DNA of 64,000 nt from Nitrosospira sp. Is2 (GTDB lineage Bacteria; Pseudomonadota; Gammaproteobacteria; Burkholderiales; Nitrosomonadaceae), in assembly GCF_033095785.1 (NCBI RefSeq), contig NZ_CP137134.1, forward strand, positions 1,612,001 through 1,676,000. The letters run 5' to 3'. A program made the translations under genes and the position numbers. Below the pieces are notes generated by a model, which was not told the DNA's origin, made no database searches, and worked only from the letters and a program-made list of their open reading frames with translations. Shown here piece by piece: positions 16,263-26,243 of the stretch (position 1 is its first letter; the number at the start of each line of letters is the position of its first letter).

Positions 16263-17306
16263 GTGAAAATCTCATCTTTCCCTCTGTGCGCCAGACCCTA
16301 CGAGGCTCCTGGCTGGCTCCGCGGGGGGCATGCCCAAACAATTTACCCTTACTTTCTGGCACGGCCTGCGATCGTTTACCGTCGCGAGCGCTGGGAATTG
16401 GACGATGGCGATTTTATCGATATCGACTGGCTCGATAACGTAGCCGATGCGCCGCTGGTTGTGCTATTTCATGGGCTTGAGGGAAGCTCATACAGTCACT
16501 ATGCGCTGAGCATGATGGCGCTGCTGAGGCAATTGGGCTGGCGGGGAGCAGTGGTGCATTTCCGGGGTTGTTCCGGATCGCCCAATCGGCTCGAGCGTGC
16601 GTATCATGCCGGCGATTCGACTGAAATCGACTTCATACTCCGCCGGATAAGCCAGCAGAGCAAACGTCCGGGATACAGGCTGCCGATTTATGCGGTAGGG
16701 GTTTCACTTGGTGGTAACGCATTACTGAAATGGCTGGGCGAGCAAGGACGACAGGCCTCCCAATTGCTGGATGGCGTCGTAGCGGTTTCAGTACCGTTGG
16801 ATCTTGCAGCTGCTGGGGGCGCCCTCGCTTCAGGCTTCAACCTGCTCTACACCCGTCATTTTCTCGACACGTTGAAGTACAAGGCGCTTGGGAAACTTGA
16901 GCGCTTTCCGAGCCTTTTCGATTCTGCCGCAGTCGCGGGGTGCACGACGCTGTACGAGTTCGACAATTTGGTAACAGCCCCGCTGCATGGCTTTCGCGAC
17001 ACTGAAGACTACTGGGAGCAATCGAGTAGCAAGCCCTGGCTCAGGCATATCGAGGTGCCCACGCTGGTCATTAATGCCTTGAACGATCCTTTCATGCCGG
17101 CTTCCGTGCTGCCACAACCTTATGACGTCTCCTCTGCCGTTGTTCTGGAATTTCCGGAGGAAGGAGGACACGCGGGATTTTTACATTCGCCGTTTCCAGG
17201 CAAACTGACCTGGCTCCCGGAGAGAATTGTCAGTTTCTTTGGCGAACAGGGCGGCCGCACTGCCCTCCGACCCATTAATACGGTTCCTGAGTTCCAAATT
17301 TCCTGA
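16263..17306 (+). CDS. Alpha/beta hydrolase, YheT family
   Basis: 347 residues with a GTG start. The protein begins with the family pattern APGWLRGGHAQTIYPYF. The fold shows an oxyanion strand (LVVLFHGLEGSSYSHYA), the nucleophile elbow GVSLGGNALLKW (G-x-S-x-G), an acid (NDPFMP) and a catalytic His (EGGHAGF). YheT-like proteins are predicted cytoplasmic esterases with no settled substrate. It is a single gene between the regulator pair and dnaE. Confidence 0.85.
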   Translation: MKISSFPLCARPYEAPGWLRGGHAQTIYPYFLARPAIVYRRERWELDDGDFIDIDWLDNVADAPLVVLFHGLEGSSYSHYALSMMALLRQLGWRGAVVHFRGCSGSPNRLERAYHAGDSTEIDFILRRISQQSKRPGYRLPIYAVGVSLGGNALLKWLGEQGRQASQLLDGVVAVSVPLDLAAAGGALASGFNLLYTRHFLDTLKYKALGKLERFPSLFDSAAVAGCTTLYEFDNLVTAPLHGFRDTEDYWEQSSSKPWLRHIEVPTLVINALNDPFMPASVLPQPYDVSSAVVLEFPEEGGHAGFLHSPFPGKLTWLPERIVSFFGEQGGRTALRPINTVPEFQIS

Positions 17307-17590
17307 ACGCAAGTTATCTATTGGCCTAGGGGCTTTCCATCTGCACTGCGCGACCCCCGGAAGCGACCCCCCGGGCCGTACATCTTCCGTCACATCACTG
17401 GCCGGCTCGCATATATCGTCATAGTTCATTCTGGAATATCTTGCGGTTATCTCGCGATGCCGGGAGAAGCTAGATAACGTGGATGCTTTTCGAGCAGGCG
17501 GGAGTTAGTACTTTCATTTGGTGTAAAATTGAAATCTGCTTTAGCTCTACTTGGAATTAAATCTGTTGCTGACGTACCGGCTTAACCGGG

Positions 17591-20500
17591 ATGGTATCAA
17601 TAGCAGCCAGTGAATCGGTCATGCCCGTTATGCCCACACAGCCAATCTTCATTCACCTGCGGATGCACAGCGAGTATTCCGTTGTGGACGGCATCGTACG
17701 GATCGACGAGGCCGTGGCAAAAGCAGCTGCCGAGGGCATGCCGGCGCTGGCGCTAACGGATCTTTCCAACCTGTTCGGCCTGGTAAAATTTTATCAGGCC
17801 ACTCGCAACAACGGAATTAAACCGATTGTCGGCTGCGATGTCTGGATAAGCAATGAAACGGACCGCGACAAACCCTCTCGTATCTTGCTGTTATGCCAGT
17901 CCCATCCCGGTTATCTGCTGTTGTGCCGTCTTCTCTCGCGCGCCTACCGTGAAAATTATCATCGCGGGCGCGCCGAGATCCGAAAGTCCTGGCTAAGAGA
18001 AAACAATTTCGGCACGAATGGGCTTATCGCCCTGTCGGGCGCGAATCTCGGCGAGATTGGTCTTGTGCTGATGCAGAATGATCCGGCGCAAGCTGATACC
18101 CTGGCAAGAGAATGGGCCAGTCTCTTCCCTGGTCGTTTTTATATCGAAGTGCAGCGGGCAGGACACCCGAATACGGAGGCAGTCGTGCAGCGCTCGCTGA
18201 TGTTGGCCTCGGCCCTGCATTTGCCCGTGGTTGCGACGCAGCCGGTGCAGTTTCTTAACCCCGAAGACTACCGCGCACACGAGGCGCGCGTATGCATAGC
18301 GGAAGGTTATGTACTCGGCGACCGTCGCCGACCGAAACATTGCACAGAACAGCAATATTTTAAAAGTCAGGCCGAGATGGCCGAACTGTTCGCCGACATG
18401 CCAGCGGCGCTCGCCAACAGCGTGGAAATTGCCAGGCGGTGCAACCTGACACTGGAATTAGGCGTGAATCGCCTGCCATTGTTTCCTACCCCCAACAACG
18501 AGAGCCTGGAGCTATACCTGCGCAATCAGGCTATCTCAGGCCTGGAAGCGCGCATGAAGACGCTTTTTCCCGATGCTGTCGAGCGAGAAGTGAAAATGCC
18601 CAGTTATCGGGCGCGGCTCGATTTCGAAGCTGACATCATCGTCCAGATGGGGTTTGCGGGCTATTTTCTCATTGTTGCCGATTTCATCAATTGGGCCAAA
18701 AGCAACGGCGTGCCGGTAGGGCCCGGCCGTGGCTCTGGCGCAGGCTCTCTGGTTGCATACTCGCTGGGAATCACCGACCTTGACCCCCTTCGTTACGATT
18801 TGCTTTTCGAGCGCTTTCTCAACCCTGAACGCGTATCCATGCCTGACTTCGACATCGACTTCTGCCAGGACGGACGCGAACACGTGATCGAATACGTGAA
18901 GCAGAAGTATGGCGCCGAGAGCGTTTCGCAGATTGCCACTTTCGGAACCATGGCAGCGAAGGCGGTAGTGCGCGATGTCGGTCGGGTGCTGGATCTGCCT
19001 TACAGTTTCGTCGATCAGTTGGCCAAGCTGGTGCCATTCGATCTGGGCATGACACTTAAGAAGGCGCGTGAGGAGGAACCGCAACTGAATGAACGAGCGG
19101 AAGCGGAAGAAGAGGTGCGTAATTTGCTGGAACTGGCTGAGCGTCTCGAGGGGCTTACACGCAACGTGGGGATGCATGCTGGGGGCGTACTGATCGCATC
19201 CGGGAAGATCACCGATTTTTGCCCGGTCTATTGCACGGATTCCGGGGAGTCGGTAATAAGCCAGTTGGATAAGGATGATGTCGAAAAAATCGGGTTGGTA
19301 AAGTTCGACTTTCTGGGGTTGCGGACGTTGACCATACTCGACTGGACGGTACGATATATCAGGCAGCGTGAAGAAGGTAGCTCGACTCAGGCCACGGGCG
19401 CCCAGTCCTTTTCCCTTGCCTTTTGCCTCGAAAATCTGCCGTTGGACGATACCGCCACTTATGCGTTATTGCGCCAGGGTAATGCGGTGGGCGTTTTCCA
19501 GTTCGAATCCCGCGGCATGAAAGATCTGCTGCAGCGGGCAAAACCGGACCGATTCGAAGATATCATCGCGCTAGTGGCGTTGTACCGACCGGGCCCAATG
19601 TCCCTTATTCCCGAGTTTACCGAACGCAAGCACGGCAAACGTGTGGAATATCTCGATTCACGCTTGCAGCCCATACTTGAGCCCACTTACGGTGTGATGG
19701 TCTATCAGGAACAGGTCATGCAAATCGCGCAGGTTATTGGGGGGTATAGCCTTGGCAGCGCCGATCTGCTTCGGCGGGCCATGGGGAAGAAAAAACCCGA
19801 AGAAATGGCGTTACAGCGGGACATTTTCGTTGCCGGGGCGGTCAAGAATGGCATGGCGGAGCGGAATGCGGCCGAGCTCTTCGACCTGATGGAGAAGTTC
19901 GCCGGCTATGGATTTAATAAATCGCATGCGGCCGCGTATGCCCTCATCGCCTTTCAGACCGCTTACCTGAAAGCGCATTATCCGGCGGAATTCATGGCCG
20001 CGACCCTTTCCGCTGATATGGACGATACGGACAAGGTCCACTCCTTCTTCGAGGACAGCATTGCCAATGGGCTGGTCATGCTGTCACCGGATATTAACCT
20101 GTCCGGTTATCGCTTCATTCCTGTGGACGCAAAAACCATACGTTATGGGTTAGGCGCGGTAAAAGGAACCGGGGAATCCGCGATTATGGCAATTATTAAA
20201 GCGCGCGAAATGAGCGGTCCCTACCAGGACCTGTTCGATTTCTGCCATCGGGTGGACAAGCGGATCGTCAACCGCCGCGTGGTTGAGTCGCTAATTCGCG
20301 GGGGCGCATTCGATTCCATCGATCGTCATCGAGCCGGCCTTCTCGCATCGGTAGGCATTGCACTCGAATCGGCCGAGCAGGCTGGACGTGCGGCCAACCA
20401 AGTCACGTTGTTCGGAGAACGCGATACGCCCCTGGAAAGATCCAGCCTGCTGAATGTGGCGGCGTGGCCGGAGAAGGAAAAGCTGAAAAACGAGAAAATG

Positions 20501-21136
20501 GCGTTGGGATTCTATTTGAGCGGCCACCCATTCCACGCTTACGCGGACGAATTGAAACATTTTGTACGTTGCCGCCTGGACCGGCTGAACCCACAGCGAG
20601 AACCGCAACTCCTTGCTGGCATTGTCTACGCAATGCGCACGCAAGTGACACGTCGCGGCCGGATGGGAGTGATCGTATTGGATGATGGCAGTGCACGCGT
20701 GGAACTGGTGGTATATAGCGAGCTATTCGAATCGGCACGAAACTGGCTGAAGGAAGATCAGTTGCTCGTGGTGGAGGCAAGAGTGAACAACAAGGGTGGA
20801 GAGGATGAGTATGGACTGCGGATTACGGCCGATCAGCTGTTCGATCTGAGCAGCGCCCGCTCGCGCTATGCAAAACGCGTTGAACTTCGTTGCACCGGAT
20901 CCTCCGATGCCCGAAGACTGAGAGAACTGCTAGGACCCTACCGCGGTAACCGCGGCAATGCGGGTAGAGTCAGCGGCGGAAATAACTTTTCCTGCCCGGT
21001 CTTCGTGATCTATCGCAACCACAACGCGACATGCGAGCTCTCGCTGGGCGAGGCGTGGCGGGTGAGCCTCCATGAAGATTTGCTGCAATCGCTCGAAGCT
21101 CATTTCGGGCCAGAACATGTAAAAGTGATCTACTGA
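17591..21136 (+). CDS. dnaE: DNA polymerase III alpha subunit
   Basis: 1181 residues, close to the usual 1160. It is the replicative polymerase of the holoenzyme. An N-terminal PHP domain (IHLRMHSEYSVVDG) is followed by the polymerase core with catalytic aspartates 419 and 421 in PDFDIDF, the fingers region (FQFESRGMKDLL, ALYRPGPM), a helix-hairpin-helix region (FNKSHAAAYALIAFQTAYLKAHYPAEF) and an OB domain near 990-1070. The C-terminus ends at the tau-binding region. The start is uncertain: an ATG at 17621 (MPVMPTQ) would also keep all domains. Transcribed alone. Confidence 0.96.
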   Translation: MVSIAASESVMPVMPTQPIFIHLRMHSEYSVVDGIVRIDEAVAKAAAEGMPALALTDLSNLFGLVKFYQATRNNGIKPIVGCDVWISNETDRDKPSRILLLCQSHPGYLLLCRLLSRAYRENYHRGRAEIRKSWLRENNFGTNGLIALSGANLGEIGLVLMQNDPAQADTLAREWASLFPGRFYIEVQRAGHPNTEAVVQRSLMLASALHLPVVATQPVQFLNPEDYRAHEARVCIAEGYVLGDRRRPKHCTEQQYFKSQAEMAELFADMPAALANSVEIARRCNLTLELGVNRLPLFPTPNNESLELYLRNQAISGLEARMKTLFPDAVEREVKMPSYRARLDFEADIIVQMGFAGYFLIVADFINWAKSNGVPVGPGRGSGAGSLVAYSLGITDLDPLRYDLLFERFLNPERVSMPDFDIDFCQDGREHVIEYVKQKYGAESVSQIATFGTMAAKAVVRDVGRVLDLPYSFVDQLAKLVPFDLGMTLKKAREEEPQLNERAEAEEEVRNLLELAERLEGLTRNVGMHAGGVLIASGKITDFCPVYCTDSGESVISQLDKDDVEKIGLVKFDFLGLRTLTILDWTVRYIRQREEGSSTQATGAQSFSLAFCLENLPLDDTATYALLRQGNAVGVFQFESRGMKDLLQRAKPDRFEDIIALVALYRPGPMSLIPEFTERKHGKRVEYLDSRLQPILEPTYGVMVYQEQVMQIAQVIGGYSLGSADLLRRAMGKKKPEEMALQRDIFVAGAVKNGMAERNAAELFDLMEKFAGYGFNKSHAAAYALIAFQTAYLKAHYPAEFMAATLSADMDDTDKVHSFFEDSIANGLVMLSPDINLSGYRFIPVDAKTIRYGLGAVKGTGESAIMAIIKAREMSGPYQDLFDFCHRVDKRIVNRRVVESLIRGGAFDSIDRHRAGLLASVGIALESAEQAGRAANQVTLFGERDTPLERSSLLNVAAWPEKEKLKNEKMALGFYLSGHPFHAYADELKHFVRCRLDRLNPQREPQLLAGIVYAMRTQVTRRGRMGVIVLDDGSARVELVVYSELFESARNWLKEDQLLVVEARVNNKGGEDEYGLRITADQLFDLSSARSRYAKRVELRCTGSSDARRLRELLGPYRGNRGNAGRVSGGNNFSCPVFVIYRNHNATCELSLGEAWRVSLHEDLLQSLEAHFGPEHVKVIY

Positions 21137-21298
21137 CCTGCCGGAGTGATCGAACAGTACTGAAGTGCCTCGTGAACGCGAGGGTGGCTTGACCGTAAAG
21201 ATGAGTGCCACTACTATGCTGATGCCCCATCAACTTTTTTCCTCATGGGCGAGTTGTACGAGGGGGTAAGATAAGTAAGGTAAATCAAGAAGGAAGAA

Positions 21299-22030
21299 AT
21301 GGAACCAAACACGACAACCATCGCCTCGGGTCTTCAAAAGGTGAGAGGGCGTATCAAGGAGGTTGCGGAGAAAACAGGCCGGCAACCCGAGTCGATTACG
21401 CTTTTGGCTGCAAGCAAGACCAATCCGGCCGAGTGCCTCCGCGAAGCCTTTGCCGCGGGTCAGACTATTTTCGGGGAAAATTATCTCCAGGAGGCCCTGG
21501 TAAAAATCGCGGCGCTCCCCGATTTACCCATCGAGTGGCATTTCATAGGGCCGATACAGAGTAATAAGACCCGCCGTATAGCGGAAAATTTTACCTGGGT
21601 CCACAGCGTGGACCGGAAAAAAATTGCCGACCGCCTGTCCAAAGATAGGCCTGAATCGTTACTCCCCCTCCAGGTATGCCTGCAAGTAAACGTGAGTGGT
21701 GAACATAGCAAGAGCGGCGTAGCGCCCGATGAAGTCGCCGGCCTCGCGGCGCATATTGTCACCTTGCCGCGGCTGAAACTCAGGGGGGTGATGGCTATTC
21801 CCGAACTTACCAGGGCCACCGCCCTGCAGCGCAGCCAATTCCGGATGGTAAGAGAAGCGTTCGATCTCTTAAACCACGCGGGTTATGGTCTTGATACGAT
21901 TTCCATGGGAATGACGGAGGATCTTGATATAGCGATAGAAGAAGGCGCGACCATGGTTCGAGTGGGCACCGCTATTTTCGGTCCCAGACGCTACCTTATC
22001 CCTGAGGAACTTGCTGCCCGGAAAGACTGA
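21299..22030 (+). CDS. yggS: Pyridoxal phosphate homeostasis protein, YggS family
   Basis: 243 residues. This PLP-binding protein controls free PLP levels and affects amino acid metabolism. The PLP lysine is in LLAASKTN near residue 39, and the family blocks FGENYLQEALVKI, WHFIGPIQSNK, SMGMTEDLDIAIEEGATMVRVGTAIFG are all present. AAGGAAG stands just before the ATG. Its last 35 bases overlap the 3' end of the ferredoxin gene on the other strand. Confidence 0.94.
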   Translation: MEPNTTTIASGLQKVRGRIKEVAEKTGRQPESITLLAASKTNPAECLREAFAAGQTIFGENYLQEALVKIAALPDLPIEWHFIGPIQSNKTRRIAENFTWVHSVDRKKIADRLSKDRPESLLPLQVCLQVNVSGEHSKSGVAPDEVAGLAAHIVTLPRLKLRGVMAIPELTRATALQRSQFRMVREAFDLLNHAGYGLDTISMGMTEDLDIAIEEGATMVRVGTAIFGPRRYLIPEELAARKD

Positions 22031-22259
22031 GGTATTTTTCGTACAGCTGCTCTTTTGTCTCAGCTATGTCCGGATTAAGGACGATGCAATCCACGGGACA
22101 TACTTCCACGCATTGTGAAACCTCATAATGCCCCACGCATTCCGTGCACCGAGCGGCATCGATCTCATAGATTTCCTCTCCGGACGAAATAGCGTCATTT
22201 GGACACTCCGGCTCACACACATCGCAATTAATACATTCATCAGTAATTATTAAAGCCAT
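21996..22259 (-). CDS. 2[4Fe-4S] ferredoxin, YfhL type
   Basis: 87 residues with two cluster motifs: CINCDVCEPECP near the start and CTECVGHYEVSQCVEVCP in the middle, where the second has the longer spacing typical of the YfhL/Alvin ferredoxins. Low-potential electron carrier of the cytosol. It ends the probable operon of two M16 peptidases, rsmD and coaD, seven bases after coaD. Its 3' end overlaps yggS tail to tail. Confidence 0.92.
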   Translation of the reverse strand: MALIITDECINCDVCEPECPNDAISSGEEIYEIDAARCTECVGHYEVSQCVEVCPVDCIVLNPDIAETKEQLYEKYLSLSGQQVPQG

Positions 22260-22266
22260 ATCAACC

Positions 22267-22752
22267 TCAAGATTGCGTTTCGATTCTCATCCGCAACTGC
22301 TCGGCTATAAAGGGATGCACAAATTTATCCACACTTCCGCCGAGCAGTGCGATTTCCCGTACTATAGTGGCGGATACGAACATATATTGCTCCGACGGTG
22401 TCAGAAACAGGGTTTCGACATCAGGATATAAGCTACGGTTCATGCCAGCCATCTGAAACTCGAACTCGAAATCGGAAACGGCGCGCAGTCCGCGCAAGAT
22501 GACTCTTGCGTCCTGTTGTTGCGCAAACTCCATCAGCAGACCCGAAAATGACATTACCTGGACGTTGGTGTAGTCGACCAGTACTTGCCGCACCATCCCC
22601 ACCCGCTCGTCCTGAGTAAAAAACGGCGCTTTACTCCTACTATCCGCCACCGCAACCACCACCTGGTCAAACAGGCTTGACGCCCGCCTAACCAGATCCT
22701 CGTGACCCCGGGTGATAGGATCAAACGTTCCCGGGTAGATCGCTTTTTCCAT
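22267..22752 (-). CDS. coaD: Phosphopantetheine adenylyltransferase
   Basis: 161 residues, the usual length. It converts 4'-phosphopantetheine and ATP to dephospho-CoA. The nucleotidyl-transferase motif YPGTFDPITRGHEDLV opens the protein, and the second motif SEQYMFVSATIVREIA is near residue 120. The gene start overlaps the end of rsmD by 32 bases, a common arrangement for these two genes. Confidence 0.96.
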   Translation of the reverse strand: MEKAIYPGTFDPITRGHEDLVRRASSLFDQVVVAVADSRSKAPFFTQDERVGMVRQVLVDYTNVQVMSFSGLLMEFAQQQDARVILRGLRAVSDFEFEFQMAGMNRSLYPDVETLFLTPSEQYMFVSATIVREIALLGGSVDKFVHPFIAEQLRMRIETQS

Positions 22753-23293
22753 GTTCTAAGGATTTTAAAAGTTGGTAAAATACCTTGCCCGCGCGCCCCT
22801 GCCGCCATACCTGCCACTCCGCACGCGCCTCAGGAAGGCTGTCACTTTCCACATAGACGAGCCCGCCCGGAGAAAGGTGCCCATGGAGCCTTGATAGCAG
22901 CTCCGGTAGCAACCCCAGGCGATAGGGGGGATCAAGAAAGATTACGTCGAACCGACGCGCATCCAAGTCGATAAAATGGGACGCATCCATCGCCACCAAC
23001 TCCACTTGCAAAGCTCCAAGTTTCAGCGAACTAGCCCTCAGCGTTGTCATTACGCCGGGGCTGGATTCCACCATGACGACCTTCCCGGCTCCACGTGACG
23101 CCGCTTCAAAGCCCATGGCGCCGCTCCCCGCGAACAGATCCAGGCAGCATTTCCCGCTCATATCCTGTCCCAACCAGTTGAAGACGGTCTCGCGCACGCG
23201 ATCGGGCGTCGGCCGCAACTCAATCTTGTCGGGAAATGCGAGGACGCGGCTTCGCCACTCGCCGGCGATGATGCGAACTTTATTTTTCACCAA
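22721..23293 (-). CDS. rsmD: 16S rRNA (guanine-966-N2) methyltransferase
   Basis: 190 residues. It methylates G966 of 16S rRNA using S-adenosylmethionine. Seen: the RIIAGEWRSR start, LDLFAGSGAMGFEAASRGA (SAM site) and the catalytic DPPY (FLDPPYRLG). It lies between the M16 pair and coaD on the same strand and overlaps coaD. Confidence 0.94.
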   Translation of the reverse strand: MVKNKVRIIAGEWRSRVLAFPDKIELRPTPDRVRETVFNWLGQDMSGKCCLDLFAGSGAMGFEAASRGAGKVVMVESSPGVMTTLRASSLKLGALQVELVAMDASHFIDLDARRFDVIFLDPPYRLGLLPELLSRLHGHLSPGGLVYVESDSLPEARAEWQVWRQGRAGKVFYQLLKSLEHGKSDLPGNV

Positions 23294-23350
23294 TACGAAT
23301 GTCGAGAATAGAGGTGCGTTCGACTGGAACGATCCAGGGAAATAGCTGTT

Positions 23351-24661
23351 CTATTCGGTTCCCACAGCCCCGACCACGACAGTTACCATCCCGTCTGGGT
23401 TGATGCGTCGCTGAAACGCATCCTTGACCTGGGAAACGGTTGCCCTTTCCACCGCTTTTACGTAGTCATCCAAGTAGGTGAGGGGGAGATTATAAAAACC
23501 AATCATCGCAAGAAATCCGATAATCTTCTTGTTGCTGTCGATACGCAAAGGAAAACTGCCAATAATATTTTGTTTGGCTTCCACAAGTTCTTTTTCTGTT
23601 GGGCCGCCAGCCACGAAATCTGCGAGGACTTTTCGAGTTAGCAAGAGCGCATCTTCTGACTGTTCCTTCCGGGTTTGCAGTCCTATCTCGAAAGGGCCTT
23701 TTTCTCTGAGCGGCGCGAAATGGCTGTGCACGCTATAAGCCAAACCTCGTTTCTGGCGGATCTCTTCCATCAGGCGGGAGGTGAATCCTCCCCCCCCCAA
23801 TATATGGTTACCAACCAGCAACGGAAAATAGTCGGGATCGACGCGCCGGAGTCCGGGATAAGCGAGCACTATATGGCTCTGGGTCGCAGGGTGGGCAATC
23901 TTTCGGGTGTGGGGGGCCGGCGGCGTCACCTCAGGCAAAACATCAGCCGGCTTTCCTTGCGGTAACTCTTTCGTCAGTGATTCGGCAATCGCGGCAGCCT
24001 CAGCGCGGCTTACATTCCCCATGATCGCAACTACCGCGTTGCCGACGGTATAACGGGAACGGTAGAAATTAGCCAAATCGTCGCGTTGCAACCCACTTAC
24101 GCTGTCAACCTCGCCCGAACTGCGCAACCCATAGGAATGGTTACCGTAGAGCATCTTCATCAACAGGCGGTCGGCAATAGTGCCCGGTTTGGTGTCGGCT
24201 TCCTTCAATCCCGCGATTACCCGAGCCTTTTCCCGTTCCAGCACGTTCCCAGCAAACTCCGGGTGCTGGATGACGCGGCCAAATATATCCAGCGCCTGAC
24301 CGCGCTCTCTTGCGCTGCTCAACGTGCGCAGCGAAATACCGGCCCGATCCTGATCGAAATGGGCCCCCAGCTGGGCCCCAACGTCGGCTAAACCTTTCGC
24401 AACCTGATCTTCGGTCAATCCACCGGCGCCCAGACTCAACAGATGCAGGGTTAATCCGGCACGGCCCGATTTATCCGCCGTGTCGGTACTGCTTCCTGCG
24501 TCGAAATCTACGCTGACATCGAGTATCGGTAAATCCCGGCTTTCTATGAAATATACCCGGGCGCCTGAAGGTGTTTGCCAATGCTCGATGGGCAATGTAG
24601 CCAAGGCCCATTGTGAACAGCAACTTAACAGCAGTAAAAACATGAAGCGCATCACATGCAT
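23351..24661 (-). CDS. M16 family zinc peptidase-like subunit lacking HxxEH
   Basis: 436 residues with a signal peptide (LLLLSCCSQWALA). The inverzincin fold is recognisable (GLTLHLLSLGAG where an active member would have HxxEH; later VGNHILGGGGFTSRLMEEIRQKRGLAYSVHS). The zinc site is therefore lost, as in the regulatory partner of bacterial M16 heterodimers. It follows the active subunit by 70 bases. The pair would process peptides in the periplasm. Confidence 0.88.
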   Translation of the reverse strand: MHVMRFMFLLLLSCCSQWALATLPIEHWQTPSGARVYFIESRDLPILDVSVDFDAGSSTDTADKSGRAGLTLHLLSLGAGGLTEDQVAKGLADVGAQLGAHFDQDRAGISLRTLSSARERGQALDIFGRVIQHPEFAGNVLEREKARVIAGLKEADTKPGTIADRLLMKMLYGNHSYGLRSSGEVDSVSGLQRDDLANFYRSRYTVGNAVVAIMGNVSRAEAAAIAESLTKELPQGKPADVLPEVTPPAPHTRKIAHPATQSHIVLAYPGLRRVDPDYFPLLVGNHILGGGGFTSRLMEEIRQKRGLAYSVHSHFAPLREKGPFEIGLQTRKEQSEDALLLTRKVLADFVAGGPTEKELVEAKQNIIGSFPLRIDSNKKIIGFLAMIGFYNLPLTYLDDYVKAVERATVSQVKDAFQRRINPDGMVTVVVGAVGTE

Positions 24662-24731
24662 TGCGGCCTCTTTAGAAAACGCTCTTGAAAGCTAAACGGA
24701 AACAGGAATAGATCAGCAGGATTTCATAGCC

Positions 24732-26141
24732 TTAATGCCTCAATAACGCAGGCGGGGCAGAAGGTGTTTTCTGCTCCAGCGGTTGCGGATCCAGTACCGC
24801 AACCGTGAGGACGTCATCCGTCAGGTATTTCTTTGCCACGTCCCGTACCTGTTCCGCGGTGACAGCTTTCAACCGCTCAAGAATCGTATCGATATCACGA
24901 TATGACAGTCCAATGCTTTCCAGTTGGCCGATTTCCATTGCCTGAAAAAACATCGAGTCGAGCTGGAAGACATGAGCGGCCACGACCTGAGCCTTAACAC
25001 GGACGAGTTCCTCCTCGGTCACGCCCTCGCGTACAATCTTTTCCACCTCGATACGCAACGCGGCTTCAAGATCAGCCGGGGTTTTGCCCTCGCTTGGCGT
25101 GCCGTTCAGATAAAACATGCCCGGGCCCCGCGCCGTGGAATCGTAGCTCGCCCCCGCTGAACTCGCAATGTGCTGCTCGCGCACCAGCGTTTTATTAAGA
25201 CGTGCTGATTCGTTTCCATCCAGCACCCCTGCGAGCATCTCGAGCGCGTAGGGTTCCCAATCGGTAGCCGGGTTACGCAACGCCGGGGCATGGTAAACCA
25301 TTGCAAGATAGGGCAATTGCGCCGGCGCCTTCACCGTGATCCGCTTGATCCCGACCTGTTTCGGCTCCATCTGTGGCTTGCGCTTATCCAGTGGTAATGG
25401 CACCCCCGACTTGATAGGTCCATAAAACTTTTGCGCCAGGGCAAAGACCTCCTTTGGGTTGACATCGCCTACCACGACCAGAACAGCGTTATTTGGCGCA
25501 TACCATCGGTCATACCACGACTTCGCGTCTTGAACGGTCATGTTTTCAAGGTCATTCATCCAACCGATTACGGGTTGCCGGTATGGGTGTGCCTGATAAG
25601 ATGTGGCCATCATTTTTTCATGCACCAGAGCGCGGGCTTGGTCATCGGTACGCAGGCGGCGTTCTTCCATCACAACTCTGATCTCTTTCGCGAATTCTTC
25701 TTCCGTCAGTATCACGTTGCGCATCCGGTCGGACTCCAACTCCATCGCCAACGGCAGCCTGGATTTGTGCAATTGCTGGAAATAGGCGGTATAGTCGCGG
25801 CTGGTAAAGGCATTCTCTCGACCCCCCGCGGCCGCGATGCGGCGAGAAAACTCACCCCCGGGAACCTTTTTCGTGCCCTTGAACATCATATGTTCCAACA
25901 CATGGGCCACGCCGGTAACGCCGTTTACTTCATCAATACTTCCAGCCTTGTACCAAATCTGCGAAATTACGACTGGGGAACGGTGATCCTCCCTGACAAT
26001 CAGCCTAAGACCATTGGCAAGCATGTACTCATGCGTTTGAGCGGTGTCAGCAAGGAGACTCCCCGGAAGCAACAAAGCGAACAGCATCGCGAGCGACCGC
26101 AAGCCTGCCGGAAACAGGAGGAAATACCGATAACTCATCAT
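24732..26141 (-). CDS. M16 family zinc peptidase, active subunit
   Basis: 469 residues with an N-terminal hydrophobic export signal. The inverted zinc motif HVLEHMMFKGT (HxxEH) is near residue 80, with the downstream glutamates at the ELESDRM and EEFAKEIRVVMEERR region. It is the catalytic half of a pair with the following gene. It begins the minus-strand operon that continues with the inactive partner, rsmD, coaD and ferredoxin, and is divergent from ftsY. Confidence 0.92.
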   Translation of the reverse strand: MMSYRYFLLFPAGLRSLAMLFALLLPGSLLADTAQTHEYMLANGLRLIVREDHRSPVVISQIWYKAGSIDEVNGVTGVAHVLEHMMFKGTKKVPGGEFSRRIAAAGGRENAFTSRDYTAYFQQLHKSRLPLAMELESDRMRNVILTEEEFAKEIRVVMEERRLRTDDQARALVHEKMMATSYQAHPYRQPVIGWMNDLENMTVQDAKSWYDRWYAPNNAVLVVVGDVNPKEVFALAQKFYGPIKSGVPLPLDKRKPQMEPKQVGIKRITVKAPAQLPYLAMVYHAPALRNPATDWEPYALEMLAGVLDGNESARLNKTLVREQHIASSAGASYDSTARGPGMFYLNGTPSEGKTPADLEAALRIEVEKIVREGVTEEELVRVKAQVVAAHVFQLDSMFFQAMEIGQLESIGLSYRDIDTILERLKAVTAEQVRDVAKKYLTDDVLTVAVLDPQPLEQKTPSAPPALLRH

Positions 26142-26243
26142 TTTTTTAACAACCTAAAGCCGGGTAAACAGATAAAATCGGAAATAACACCGCGATTGCG
26201 GGGTTTCGGTATTGAATTCCGACTAATATAACAGCCTACCAGA

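Noticed and set aside
22325..22333. Perfect DnaA box TTATCCACA
   Set aside because: It is isolated within coaD, about 40 kb from dnaA; one nine-base match is expected by chance or is a titration site at most.
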